This document shows positions 33,046 to 47,028 of a stretch of DNA of 64,000 bases, in pieces; position 1 is the stretch's first letter; every line of letters begins with the position of its first letter. The stretch comes from Ianthella basta. Lineage: Eukaryota; Porifera; Demospongiae; Verongiida; Ianthellidae. The position numbers and the translations under genes are program-made. Where the stretch lies: assembly GCA_964019415.1 (NCBI GenBank), contig OZ025878.1:5139012-5203011 (forward strand). Reading direction: 5' to 3'. The notes below the pieces were generated by a model that was not told the DNA's origin, did no database searches, and saw only the letters and a list, made by a program, of their open reading frames with translations.

Positions 33046-34562
33046 GGAAAATCTTCATAAGTAATTGATAATTGATCTTCAACCCCAAACTACCCTCACC
33101 AAGAGCTAGGTTCCCCAAACATCTAAATCTCTGGTAGTGTGTATACTGCATGCAGGTGAGCAGGCACTGAAAGATCAGCAGAAGATGGATCACATTGCAG
33201 TTGTTTCCACTTTGCTTGTCACTGTATCTAAACAAGGTATAAGTTTATAACTTCTGTCAGCAACAGTGCAGAAAATGTTAAGTCTCATGAAGACTGAAAG
33301 ACACTAATATGCATTGCTACAGTATGATAATAGCTGTTATAACCAAGTGGTAAACTGATCAGTCTTACATAGATATACATGACATCGTACTGTTCGTCAG
33401 TTAAAACTCTCTTGAAACAAAACTTTTATCTAGAAACGTAGTAATGAGCCACCGATTCTACATTACTTCAATCTGTACTAAATGTGAAAACCATGTGTGC
33501 TTTCTAATGAATGATTTAGCTGCATATGCATAGTTAGTAAAGAGGGATACAATTCACCCTTTGGCAGTGATTCCTTGACCTGCACCTTGAACCCCATACT
33601 TAATAAAGGATAGCTGGACATCCTGAATCCCCATCTACAGTAATTGAAGCATTAACAATCATGGTAATAATCCAGAAACAGCCATCCTCAGAGCCACAAA
33701 TCAATGCGCATCCGAGGACAGAGAATGAAATGGAGAAGTGGGCTTGGACTTGATGATGGTGCTAGATTGGCCATTACCATGCAATAGACTAACATATCAC
33801 TCATTCAGTTTGACATTAATTTTATCAGATTGGTATCCCAGCATATTGATCATGTGTGCACTAACTTGTTCTTTTCTTCTGGTACTGTATATATTATTGT
33901 GCATCCAATTAATACATTTTACTATGTCATCAATCGCAGAGAACACACAATGGGCCTAATTTATGATTGTATCACACACTCTAAGACAATGTTGTCAAGC
34001 ATGGAATTCTTCTGCAAGTGCTCCTGTGTTGGCTGAAGTCATTCCAAAATCTGTAGTGACAATGGGCTCCTCATTGTCATATGCATTGGCCTTCATCTTC
34101 AGCTTCATCTCGATATTCTTTTCACCTGTTATACCACTTGCACTCTCCTCCTTCTTCTGTCCTCCAACTTCAATAATGGCCTCTGATTCTGCTGCAAAGC
34201 TTTTTTCTTACCATCAATCCAAACAGACTTGCTAGAGTGAGTGCCTCCTGAAAGGAATGAAGTGAGCAGCATTAGAGTGGTAACAGTTTCCCTCATCGAA
34301 GGTTAATTTTCTGTGTTCTGCATTAATTATCTGGTTACCAAATGTTACTTTACAAGTATAATCAGACATATATATACATGCACTTGTAATATTAGTATCT
34401 TGACCATGAAATCACCCACTTGTAGCTGAGCCACTGCTTGATGTAGCCTGCATGTACAATGAAGGGAAGTGCATAAAATTACAAAACTGGCAGATTTGGC
34501 AGCTGAAAACTTTCATTTATTATCTACAATAAGTATTATTATGACAGTATATAGCCCTTAAC

Positions 34563-34898
34563 CTGCTTCCAAATCTTTGGAAGTTTGTCTTTGATCTTTC
34601 CATACACCTTCTCATGTCTCACAACATGAAACAGAAATATGAACAAACCCTGCAAGACGATTGCAGAATGAAGATGTTAAATAATAACAAGCACCCTTGC
34701 TATCAGCTTTACTTATGTATAATACATGATATTCAGAAGTACACTTACAATTACTATTATATGAGGCACTGTACTAGCTGTGTGATATATATGACAACAT
34801 GTAGTACGGACCTGTGTCCAGAGCTTTGGAAGTTTGTCTTTGATCTTTCCATACACCTTCTCATGTCTCACAACATGAAACAGAAATATGAATAAACC
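34563..34898 (-). CDS. Tandemly duplicated TM7 exons of gene B
   Basis: Exons 34812-34898 and 34563-34649 are each exactly 87 nt, phase 0 at both ends, with TTGCAG acceptors and GT donors (GTCCGT, GTTAAG). Both encode GLFIFLFHVVRHEKVYGKIK then DKLPK, differing only at the end (LWTQ against IWKQ). Upstream intron sequence is also duplicated. They could be spliced as alternatives; if both were used, 29 residues would be added without a frameshift. Confidence 0.8.
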
Positions 34899-36117
34899 CT
34901 GCAAGACGATTGCAGAATGAAGCGGTTAAAGAATGACAAATACCCTTGCCATCAGCTTTACCTATGGTCCAAACTCAGAAATACTGTTGTAGTTAACTTC
35001 TCACCTGAAAAACATTGGCAATGACAAAGAGGTAGGCAAAGACCCTCCCCTCCTCTCCCACCGCAAACAGCCCAATGATCCAGGTGAAGCCCAGCAGAGG
35101 GATAAGAATGATGGTGGCCTTCAACAGGTGCCTGAGAAAAATGCAAAACCACTTGCATACAGATTTGCATCTCGTTGGATTTATAAATTACGTATAATAA
35201 GCATCAAGCCCAGTGTGTTGGCACTAAAAGTAGCTATTGTGTACATATTATGACTCAATTAAGGCCAGTCAACTTGCAGGCTTGACCATAAACTGTCCTG
35301 GGAAAGAACAATCCTAAGGCTTGCAAAAATACAAATTGAGTTTGCCAGCAAGCAGTGTCGTCTATGTAGGGATAGCTTATATAGGGATAGCGGTGATTGT
35401 TTGCATGCTGTAATGCAAACAAAACGTAGCATTATGCCAGTCTAGGGATAAGAATTATCAAAAAAGGCCATATACATATCCATGTTCAAGTGTATACCAC
35501 GCAGGAATAGCACTACTTCCACAGAAAGCGACTTCCGTATTCCTGTGTTTTGTCTTCTTCTGCTCTGATAGCAATAGCGCATGAATCATAACCAGTAGAA
35601 GAAAGCATTTACCCCAGTGTTACACTGCTTTCCTCTGGCTGTAATCCTTTTGTAGCTATAGGTTAGAAACCTGTGCTCTAGCTAGCAAGTCACTGATTTC
35701 TTGGTTCTTATCATTGGATTAGCGCAGAACCTAGGTGCTAGCTGACACCTCGTGAGCTAAAAGGGTACAGAAAGAAGCTCACATACCTGTATCAATATTC
35801 TATGGTTGTGGATTTGTATGTAATTACAGCTTAACTACACACTATAAGAAGACTACAAAGCTAGACATAGTAAATATATTCTACAAATATATAGTAAAGA
35901 TGTAGGGATGGCATAAAAAGTCCAGAAACAAGTAAATCCTGCTACACGGTGGAACATTAACCATTGTCCTTACTTCAAGGATGTAGGACGATATATACAC
36001 AGTGGTACATTCTTGCATGTAGGTACCGTGGTTGCACCAGCATGTAACAGCCTTTATTGTTGTAGAGGCTTATTGCCACATCACAGCTTCAAATGTGGGG
36101 AATTAGTGAGCGGATTC

Positions 36118-36222
36118 ACCTGGCACAAATTGCTAACAGAGTGTTTCGGCTCAGAAGGCCTTCTTCAGTTGTTAGACCAAATTGAGGGCCGAAACGTTCT
36201 GTTAACAGTTTGTGCCACGTGA
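36118..36222. repeat. Foldback hairpin with GAAAC-flanked stems
   Basis: Arms TGGCACAAATTGCTAACAGA (plus) and the inverse of TCTGTTAACAGTTTGTGCCA enclose GTTTCGGCTCAGAAGGCC and GGGCCGAAACG. The minus strand contains CTGAAGAAGGCC followed by GCCGAAAC, resembling part of a hammerhead ribozyme core with one extra base. Similar motifs occur at 54.8, 55.1 and 62.9-63.1 kb. Confidence 0.5.
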
Positions 36223-36489
36223 AGTGTTGTGCACTACTGCTTACTTGCCCACTTCCATGTATTTCTGTCTCTTCTCATCCTCAGTAGACTGCATCTTAGA
36301 TGCCATGCCACACTGAGACTTGGCAAGTGATACCAAAGTGATGGTCAGCAGTACAGCATTGACCTGCATGAAACATATATAGTGGGCAATAGTTGGAGGT
36401 TTGCGCAGGTTGGAGGTATGCACGTAACATAATATACACACAGATAATGCAACTTAAGGAGGCAGCAGCCACTGTCAGCAGAACTACTT

Positions 36490-36668
36490 AGTGGAACCTG
36501 TCTAAGACAGCCACCAATGGGCCAGCTATAATTGATCATGACCTTATCGAGAGGTGGCTGCATTGCAGAGGTAGACTGCAATGTTTTAACACTATGATAG
36601 TGCCAGTTGAGGCCAGGGAGGCTGGCTGAGGTGGCTACCATATACGTAGATACAGTGGCCATTTTAGA
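36490..36668. repeat. Dispersed repeat, AACCTGTCTAAGACAGCCACC family, copy 1
   Basis: It starts GTGGAACCTGTCTAAGACAG and ends with an inverse-like ATACAGTGGCCATTTTAGAC. The same family appears at 51966-52195 and 63482-63660, so it is a short non-coding transposon-like repeat, probably a MITE. Confidence 0.55.
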
Positions 36669-39429
36669 CATTCCACTAAAAATGTTCTGTGATTTCTGCA
36701 AGACCTATCATTGATTAATTGCAATGCAATCTAGCTGGACAAGCAACTTCAGCACACAGTAGCCAAACCATGACAACATTAAATTCATACCATATAATTA
36801 TGTGAACAAATTGCATACGCCAACATGCCTAAGAAGTATAAAAAACTAGGCAAGCTCATGGTTCAAGATAATGTTAGTGACTACGACTATATAATTATCC
36901 TGTACTTCACAATACATGTGCACGCATGCCAAATAATGCATCGACCAAGAACGCACACTACTACACTCAACGTAATTAACAAAGTTACAGCATTATGATT
37001 TGTGAATTATTTGCTTTGAATTTGCCATTAATCACATTGTCTGTTCAAATTTTGGCATCACAAATCATCCCTGCTGAACGTTTGTACCATGGTATATTGG
37101 GTTATATTTTACAGGCAGTACTTGAGCCATGATTTTCATAGGCTGTGATCCCATTACAGTTGGAGGTATTTGTGCAGGTTTCTACAGTATTATAAGGCTG
37201 TAAATTCATAACTACAGTAGTGCCACTTCCAATTTCTTGAGTCCCATGATGTAATTGCCTGAGACATGTTTTGGTCAGCCATTCACTATTTTACGCAGTT
37301 ATGAAATTATGACTATTAATGTAAAGAAATCAATTAAACTCTACAGGAATAATCAAGCTAGATGTTAGTTCATCACGCTGAGATCTCTAAATTCAAAGAC
37401 TTGTTGTATGTCATTCATCATCGACACAATTAGCTATGTCGCGGCACCCGCCACAATAATGGCCGCCATTGGTCCAATAAAAGCAAAAATGACTCCCATT
37501 TCACTAGGCAGCCAACACCTAAGAGGAAAAGTAAAATGATAACATAAACAGAAATTAATGACCTCCAAAAAGCATATTCATCTATTTCCAGGAACTTACG
37601 CTTTGACATGTTTATAATGAGGATGATTCTGGTCAAATGATGATCTAATCAGATAGCTGTCATGCCTCATTCCTCCAGTTATCACCACAACAGGAATGGG
37701 GAGAGCTAAGGGAATGAAGAGAAGGGATGGAAACTATATTAGAAGCCAATAAATATGGAAGAAAACATAGGAATGAAGGCCACAGCCCATCACTATATGA
37801 ACTCTGCACAAATCACATACCTACCTAATTGATATACAATAATTGCCGATAGCATTTTATGAAGTAATGTGGATCAATATTTATGCACCCTAAGAAATAT
37901 ATGTTGGAATCCCAGAGAGCACTGTCCTGGCAAGCCAGATGTCTTTGCATAAGATCTCATGCCTCACACCTCAGCCCTTCAGCATCACACTCTGCAGCTG
38001 TATAAGCCATTGACAAAGGCTCTTGAGCTGAAATCTCCTGCTACCCCTTCCCCTACATGCCTCTACCAAATCTCATTCACAGCAAAGTTGAATGAAGCAT
38101 AACATTTCATAGCAGATGGACTTGGCACATCATGATCATTTGCAGCAATATCGTTATTGCTCACCCCATCCCAGTGCCAGGTAGAGGTAGAACCACCTTT
38201 TTTGTTGGCTCCAAACATATTCACCAGAAGGATGTAAATGAGGACAGCTTCACAGAGTGTCCAGGTGAAGGTAGCCAGGTAGAAGTAGTGCAGGAAGACT
38301 GTCACAACCTTACAGGCATACTAGTGAAAGAAGTTAAGGGAAAAATATGCCAATATGGTTTGTAATGGTGTACGTGCACAGATAAAATGAATGATAAAGT
38401 TATGCAGCATACAACATTAATGGTGCTTAGGGACTAAACTGAAAATTTGATATCCAAATGCTGGGATAGCCAACCATTTCACAGCTTCTTCTATAGCTGT
38501 ACTTAATGTACTATGTGTTTGAACAGCTTAAGGCATGATTTCAGCATACATTACCAGTGCCAAGGACTGCTCCCTTTTGCCTTCACTAATGTGTGCTAGT
38601 ATAGTGAGCTAGCTATAATGGCCCTCTTTACACCAGATCTAGGGTTCTTGTGAATTCCTATAACTCACTAGATTATAATGTATTAGCATTGGCCATTTAG
38701 TTGTAGGAAGGAAGGCTTGGCTTGTCCTAATGGAATAAACTACTTCCGCAGGGAAATACTAGCTTTGTCCAATTCTTGTCCATTTGTGCTATATAGATTG
38801 CATATCATTCTGGTAGCTGGGGTAGCAATGTGCATTCATACAGGTCATGCAGTTAACACTTCGCAAAGATTCATTTCCACAGCCATTTTCCAATATGCAA
38901 TGTTGGCCAAGCTATCCAAGACTATAACCACTGTAGGTTCATGGCAAGTTGGCTATATCTTTATGGCACAATTAAACTCTTTGACGATTGTCTCAACTGT
39001 GCTATTTGGCTAGCAAGATTTCCTAAACTACTGGATAACACCATGTACCAATTGTTATGAAGTCCTTGCTCCACTGAAACACAAAGTAGGTAAAGATCGC
39101 CTTGGTTAAGCATGCAGGATTACGTGTGCAAAAGTTACTGAACATCTTTAAATTGCACTCAAAGATTCCCGTGAGGTATTGAATGTAGAAAATCCTTATA
39201 TATATACTACTTTCATGGCCTGTACCACTGTGTGGTACAGGCCATGTGCCGAGTATACTATGCCGAGTGCATAGTATAAATATGCTCAATAGTAATAATT
39301 ATTCTATCAATCACAACCAGAACATTTCATATAGACTATAACTTTCTCAGCATCGCAACAAGTAAGACAGGTCAAGTGAGTTATGAGCATATCAATGGTG
39401 CACTAATTATAATATGTATCAGGAATAAG

Positions 39430-39620
39430 AGCAACTGTATGTGTGTCTGTGATTGTGACTGTAAAGTTTGATCCCTCAGGGGCATATTCACTGTCCCCAC
39501 TGCTTGAACTCGGTGTGATGTTAAACATGTCAGCTGACTCAGCAATAGCATCATTGACAATCGTGATGCTACAAGTAGCCTCCCTTTCACCAGCAGCAAG
39601 GCAGCACTCAGACGAGTTCC
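39430..39620 (-). pseudogene. Orphan Calx-beta half exon (copy 1)
   Basis: On minus it reads SSECCLAAGEREATCSITIV, then NDAIAESADMFNITP, and YAPEGSNFTVTITDTHT. The block A-x-I-x-I-x-ND-x-x-x-E is the C-half of a Calx-beta repeat, as in genes A and C. I could not join it to any neighbouring exon by splice sites. It may be left from the missing ectodomain of gene B. Confidence 0.55.
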
Positions 39621-39632
39621 ATAATCATTACT

Positions 39633-39740
<108 letters not shown>

Positions 39741-39804
39741 ACACACACAAACACAAACACACACATGCACACACATATATACACCCACAAACGTACACAC
39801 ATGC

Positions 39805-39836
<32 letters not shown>

Positions 39837-40597
39837 ACGCACATGCACACACTCACACACAACACACTCACACACAAGGCATTCAAAAGAAAGGCTGTAT
39901 ACTTCTGTTGTCACCTACTGCAATTAACATTACACATTAGCACAAGTGTCATGCAGTTTCCGCAGAAAAGTACACACATACAAGACTGCACATGCATGAC
40001 CTCCACATAACCTAGTATAGGCTTCACCTGTTGACCATGGGATTCCACTTTGTAATCTCACACAGGTGTACGTATGGATGGGTTAACAAGTGCTTTTGTT
40101 TGGGAGGCACTGAAAGCAGATCTGTTTTTGCATTGAACACTATAGGGAGTAGAGTGGCAGGCTAGACCTGAGCTATGTAGTGTAGATGATTCTCTGAACA
40201 TAACTGCGAGCCTTACTCTGTGTTGTTATATCTGAGGTTTGTGCGTAACATATCCACCACTATGATACCAATGCATGCAACCTGCAATGCTGTACCAGAT
40301 CTGTTAGCAGTGAACTGCACCTGATGCCTCTGTCAGAGTTAGGCTGGACTCCTTCAAACTTAAGGTGGTTGCTGAAGGGTAGACAAGGTAGAAAGGAGAG
40401 ATGGTTATATTCTGAAAGGGCTATACACTGCATACTTGAAATGCCAAAGGGAACAGAATAGAGGATGTTTTATGGCACACTGACATATACAATTAAATTA
40501 ACTGAAGTAGCATTACAGAGATGATTGCCTCCTAAAGTGTGCAACTCGCAATATAACTACCAGCAAGAGACAGAGCCTGTGTTACAAACAGTCAAAT

Positions 40598-40601
<4 letters not shown>

Positions 40602-40693
<92 letters not shown>
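40602..40693. repeat. (CA)n microsatellite at the end of duplication copy 1
   Basis: A pure CA tract of about 90 bases exactly where copy 1 stops matching copy 2, suggesting that it took part in the rearrangement. Confidence 0.95.
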
Positions 40694-40694
<1 letters not shown>

Positions 40695-40935
40695 ACACAT
40701 TCACACACACACCCATCACACACACCACACACACATGCAAAGAGAAATCTCCAGCAAAGACAGACACATGACTGCTTACAGGAACTGAGGAAGGCAGTGA
40801 AGAAGATTAACAAGTATTTCGAGTTAAAAAACTGGTGGGGCTGCCGCCCCAACTCAAAATACTTGCTCCCTTCGGTCGCAGCTCTGTCACTCACAATAGG
40901 CAAACATGACATTGTGTCATACACCTCAGTGACCT

Positions 40936-40972
<37 letters not shown>

Positions 40973-41462
40973 GATACACTTGCACACACACTTGCACACA
41001 CATCTTATTGAGAGTTTCACTATATACTTAACAGCCATTGAGGTACATTTGGATATCCTACATCAGTGTATTGTACAGCGCACAAACAGCTATGTACATA
41101 TGAGTAAGAGCAAAGTATGTAGCTAGCAAAGTGCCACTTTTTTCAGTACAAAGCTACTGACTATGCAACTTTTGTCAGTATGATCTACAGTATAGCTGAC
41201 CTTGTACAACTCTACTGCAGATGGCCAGTGCCAGCAAGACAAGGAGGAGCTAGAGCACTCTGAGACATCTTTTATGCTGCTCCTCTGGGATAAAGAGAAC
41301 AATATAGAGTGCTGCTTCTTTGTGAACAACTGTAGTTTTGGGATGTTGAATGTGACGCAGGGTTTGCTGAATCATATATGTCATCGCCATTATACCATTG
41401 TGCCATGTTGTCAGTACATCCCCAAAGCTCAAATGACTGATTAAAGCTGACCTTCTGACCTG
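40694..41462. other. Spacer between duplication copies
   Basis: It holds a second CA tract at 40940-40968 and a foldback at about 40808-40865 whose arms (AAGTATTTCGAGTT and AACTCAAAATACTT) flank a GC-rich loop. There is no convincing coding exon. Confidence 0.5.
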
Positions 41463-42139
41463 ACTTCTGCAGGGAAATACTAGCTTTGTCCAATTCTTGT
41501 CCATTTGTGCTATATAGCTTGCATATCATTCTGGTAGCTGGGGTATTAATGTGCATTCATACAGGTCATGCAGTTAACACTTCGCAAAGATTCATTTCCA
41601 CAACCATTTTCCAATATGCAATTGTGGGCCAAGCTATCCAAGACTACAACCACTGTAGGTTCATGGCAAGTTGGCTATATCTTTATGGCACAATTAAACT
41701 CTTTGACGATTGTCTCAACTGTGCTATTTCAGCTTGCATGGCTAGCAAGATTTCCTAAACTACTGGATAACACCATGTACCAATTGTTATGAAGTCTTTG
41801 CTCCACTGAAGCACAAAGTAGGTAAGGCCTTGGTTAAACATGCAGGATTACGTGTGCAACAGTTACTTAACATCTTTAAACTGCACTCAAAGATTATCAT
41901 GAGGTATTGAATGTAGAAAATCCATATATATATATATACTGTTCTCATGGCCTGTACCACTGTTTAGAGTGCATAATATAAATATGCTCAATAGTAATAA
42001 TTATTTTATCAATCACAACCAGAACATTTCATATAGGCTATAATTTTCTCAGCTTCACAACAAGTAAGACAGGTTAAGTGAGTTATGAGCATATCAATGG
42101 TGCACTGATTATAGGTACCAGGAATATGAGCAACTGTAT

Positions 42140-42437
<298 letters not shown>

Positions 42438-43300
42438 ACACACACACAAACACAAACACACACATGCACACACATATATACACCCACAAACGTACACACA
42501 TGCACACACCCACACACACACACACACAAACACACACGCACATGCACACACTCACACACAACACACTCACACACAAGGCATTCAAAAGAAAGGCTGTATA
42601 CTTCTGTTGTCACCTACTGCAATTAACATTACACATTAGCACAAGTGTCATGCAGTTTCCGCAGAAAAGTACACACATACAAGACTGCACATGCATGACC
42701 TCCACATAACCTAGTATAGGCTTCACCTGTTGACCATGGGATTCCACTTTGTAATCTCACACAGGTGTACGTATGGATGGGTTAACAAGTGCTTTTGTTT
42801 GGGAGGCACTGAAAGCAGATCTGTTTTTGCATTGAACACTATAGGGAGTAGAGTGGCAGGCTAGACCTGAGCTATGTAGTGTAGATGATTCTCTGAACAT
42901 AACTGCGAGCCTTACTCTGTGTTGTTATATCTGAGGTTTGTGCGTAACATATCCACCACTATGATACCAATGCATGCAACCTGCAATGCTGTACCAGATC
43001 TGTTAGCAGTGAACTGCACCTGATGCCTCTGTCAGAGTTAGGCTGGACTCCTTCAAACTTAAGGTGGTTGCTGAAGGGTAGACAAGGTAGAAAGGAGAGA
43101 TGGTTATATTCTGAAAGGGCTATACACTGCATACTTGAAATGCCAAAGGGAACAGAATAGAGGATGTTTTATGGCACACTGACATATACAATTAAATTAA
43201 CTGAAGTAGCATTACAGAGATGATTGCCTCCTAAAGTGTGCAACTCGCAATATAACTACCAGCAAGAGACAGAGCCTGTGTTACAAACAGTCAAATTAAC

Positions 43301-44237
43301 TCTGAGCTAGCTATAATATGTTCATGTATCAGCATTCACTCTCACCCTTATTATCTAGCAGCAGTTGCATACTATAATAATAATATTATGTCTAGTTCCT
43401 GATGCAACCCAAAGTTGAACGTGCGCGATTGTAAGTTGCAATTGGCTCCACCATACCTGCACAGTTGATTGTGTGCGTGCAAAGAACTGTGCAGATAAAT
43501 GTGTGACTCATGCAGCACATAAACACATTTCACCACTTCCTCAGTATGCCACTTCATGATCAAGCAAGGCATCTTAAATTCGCCAATATCATTCTGCATA
43601 TGACTATCCCTGGTGCCAGGCATGGAGACATGACAAGCATTGATCTACTGTTGCATATAGCAAAATAAGTAAGACTATACATAGCATTGATTAATCCATA
43701 GCAGCAAAGTCACATAATTATACACTTCTAAAGCTATATTACACAGTGGGATGCAGAAAACTCAATTGTGCAATAATGCACCAGTGCAAGTAAGAGATGG
43801 TCAGAACCACACGTGCGAGCAGAGTATGTATTCACACTAGCTGCAAGTAGAAAACCAGCACAGGTTACAGAGCATATGGCCGCCACAGGAGTGCATGTGT
43901 AGCCAGAGCAGCCTACTTAACTAAGGGTGTATGCAGACCATTTAATGTGTCTACATACTCCTGTATGTAACATTGGCATCTACCATTAGAAAAATGTTGA
44001 TTTTTAATAAGACTTTACAGATGAATGAAGCATGCACCATCAAAAAGTGTGGTTATGGCAGCAAGTGCATCCAAAGTGTGCTTTTATATTGGCCAAATGT
44101 ACGTATGTAGGTTTAAAATAATGTAAAATACCCTGGCTATGATAATGAGTCATGAATGAGATTATATGTATTATAATGAAATGATGCGTTTGAACAGAAT
44201 GTGGCTGAGTTGCAGCTGCAGATTGGATGCCAGTCAT
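43301..44237. other. Spacer between gene C and the duplicated block
   Basis: AT-rich sequence just beyond the gene C stop. I see no exon with family similarity on either strand. The missing GPS, TM1 and TM2 exons of gene B are not here. Confidence 0.5.
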
Positions 44238-47028
44238 TCAGCTAGTGCTGTCTTCAGAGGCGGCTACTAAATGTGCTTGTGGCTCACAATCGCTGCTTGA
44301 AGCGGGTTGATCATGAGCAGGGGCCTCAGCCGAATCCGCAATGACGCCTGCCTCAGCTGCCACACTGCCCAAAGGCATAACATACTTGTAACTTTCTGCA
44401 AGAGATATGAGACCATCAAACTCTTCCTTCAATTCCTGAAAGGTGGGTCTTGACTCTTTGTCACTATTCCAGCACTCTCTCATAATCGAGTAGCTGCAGA
44501 GAATGTATGACTTCATATACCCATACAGCTATTGTGCATTTTGCTACTGTAATTAAGTGCATCACTGTATATAATGTGTGCGACCAGCACAAGTTGCAGA
44601 ATGCTAATGCCAAAAGTGTGTCAATATGTGGAGTTGGCTTACATTCGTTCTGGGCACCCCACAGGAGACTGTAGTCTGTAGCCTGCCATTACCCTGGAGA
44701 TGATAACTGTGTTGCCAAATTCAGTGTATGGCAGATCACCTGCAAATGCCATATATGGAAAGTACTCTGACAAGGAGAAAGATGCCTTTCATTTTGTCAA
44801 TGTGCTAATGCTTTATTAAAGTAGTATATTATTGTACACTTACCAAAACTGAAGATTTCCCACAAGCAGACACCATAAGCCCACCTGCATGCAGGGTCAT
44901 ACTGATTATAAACACAAGCACTGACTATGCTTCATAAAATATAACATTGAATGTCACTGTGATGAAAAAACTTGCTGCACTTGACTGAAGACTCACACAT
45001 CTGATTTCTCACTGAACTCTCCCTTGAGGAATGTCTCAGGTGGCATCCAGCGAATTGGTAGTCGTGTCTTTCGAGTTGAAGTGTACTCCAAAGTCCCCTT
45101 GGCTAGCCCAAAGTCACATATCTTCAATAGCTCATTGTCTCCTACTAAGATGTTGCGGCAGGCCAGGTCACGATGGATGACTCCCTTTGACAGCAGATAC
45201 TCCTATACAGTAGTATAATATTACATAAGTTGACACATAATTGTGCAATGTTCCAGGATTTGTATGATTTAAGAATGTATGCACTGTGCACAGGAACCCA
45301 CACTCCATTGAACATATACCATAATCATGTATAGTGCTGGACCAGCTCTTACCATTCCACTGGCAATCTGCCATCCAAAGCAAGTGAAGCTCTTGAGGTG
45401 TGGTTCAATGTCAGGTGCTTGCGTCACAGGAGAAGGGGAAGCAGAGCCTTCGCCTTCTTCAATGGAGCCTTTTTCCTACATTGGTAATGCAAACACTGCC
45501 TTTACATGTAATACTAAGTGCATTGTCTAGAATAACATCATCAGCACAAGTAAATGTAATTGGAGTAAATGTAATTGCAAGTGCAAGAGGACTTTTGGCT
45601 ATATTCATAGATAATGGATAGATAACCACCAATGCAAGGTGCTCATTCATGGTTACGTGACCTTCAGCAATTTGCACAACATAGTTTTACGGTGGTATTT
45701 TCCATCAGCCACCTGGTCCAATTGTCCACTTCTATTTACGTTAGTCACCGTCAACCCACTTTCTTGCTGAGAATCAACGTTAGTTTGGCACAAGTTGGAT
45801 GGAATGCAGCAACCAAATACAATTGATCCCTATAGATCTACCATTGTTTACTACATTATAATACCATTATAGTAAAACACTCCATTATAGTAAAACACTC
45901 CATTATAGTAAAACACTCCATTATAGTCATATATCATAGCCATATACGTACTTATAGACAAATGTAAAAAGCAACAATGTAGTAATCGAATTGCAGGAGC
46001 CATTTGACCCCAAAGAACATCTCAATGTTCTGTGTTCACCTGCTTATTGGTCAGTTTTATTTTTTGATTCTATCTGATTCAGTTCTTTTGTTCTATTCTG
46101 CAAATTGCGTTTCATATGTTAGGGCTCATTTTGGTCACTGAATGATTGTACACAGGAAGCCGAGACAATAAGATGCTTCAGTATTCCTTACTTCAGTAAC
46201 TCCCTTCTTTGCTCTGAGGTAGTCTTTCAGACTCCCATGGGGAACAAACTGCATGATCAGCATCATTGGGTGTGTGGTGGTGACACAGCCAATCATCTTG
46301 AGGACATGTGGGTTGATGCCATCAGACACTCTCTTCATCACATTAATCTCATCCATAAAAAGCCTTCTCTCATTATCACTGCTAAAGCCTGAATTGGAAA
46401 GATGCAGACATGGCCTTATTAGTAAACCCCTGTAAATAGAGCTATTTACTTACTACCAAGTGAACCTAAAGAAAGAATCTTAGCTGCATGTGAATCAGAA
46501 GGTACATAATTGTTATAACTTTACCCACTAACGTCGAAGCATTTTCACTGCAACTGTGAGATGAGATTTCCCTTCAAACTCCATTTCTTGCTTGTGAGCA
46601 TAGATCCTGGGGGACATGGCTGTCATCGCTAGCATCCCTCTGAACACATCTCCATAGTTCCCTTGACCCACTTTATCACCAATATCAACCTCTTCCCTGG
46701 AAAGCTCCCAAGCATCAGGAAGAGCATCAGAGAAGTGTACAACCTGTATGCACAAACAACAGACAAACACTATAACAGTAATAAATTTTGTGTAATGCAT
46801 AAGCAATTTATATGCAGTACCTAAAATCAAGAGTTACTGTACCTGTACTCTTGCTATAATGCACTTGCAGTGCTAGCAAATTGCACAATATAGTAAAGTG
46901 TACTGTTAGAATGCATAGCATATATACAGTACAATTTAAAATGAAACTCATCCTCTCTAAATAATGCGTGTACCTCAACATTTGCTTGTCCAGCAGGTCG
47001 TGCGTGGTAGTGTGCTGATGGAGTCATT
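44238..47028 (-). CDS. Gene C exons 15-22: tyrosine kinase domain and tail
   Basis: Exons are 46974-47028, 46533-46743, 46192-46388, 45353-45475, 44997-45202, 44844-44884, 44643-44766 and 44238-44493. Visible motifs are the Gly loop GQGNYGDVF, beta-3 VAVK (Lys near 1000), helix C Glu in MDEINVMK, catalytic [15 protein letters not shown], one activation-loop Tyr (TLEYTSTRK), [25 protein letters not shown] and [12 protein letters not shown]. All catalytic residues are present. HRDLACRN replaces the usual HRDLAARN of most RTKs. A Ser/Glu-rich insert ([11 protein letters not shown]) sits between the hinge and helix E. The tail has a YKYVMP candidate phosphosite. The stop TGA is at 44238-44240. 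Confidence 0.92.

Larger units (their letters stand above)
33995..38320 (-). pseudogene. Gene B: partial adhesion GPCR (TM3 to tail), lesioned
   Basis: Exons correspond one-to-one to gene A: 38165-38320 (TM3), 37600-37705 (ECL2), 37452-37518 (CWLP block), 36245-36363 (TM5), 35005-35131 (TM6), 34812-34898 and 34563-34649 (two TM7 copies), 34420-34447 and 33995-34247 (tail, stop at 33995-33997). GPS, TM1 and TM2 exons were not found between 38321 and gene C. The TM3 exon is 156 nt against 157 in gene A, missing one base in an A6 run. The tail exon lacks one base in another A6 run near 34201-34206. The donor after 37452 is GC (GCGGGT) where gene A has GTGAGT. These point to a pseudogene or partial duplicate; homopolymer sequencing error could explain the two indels. 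Confidence 0.75.
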
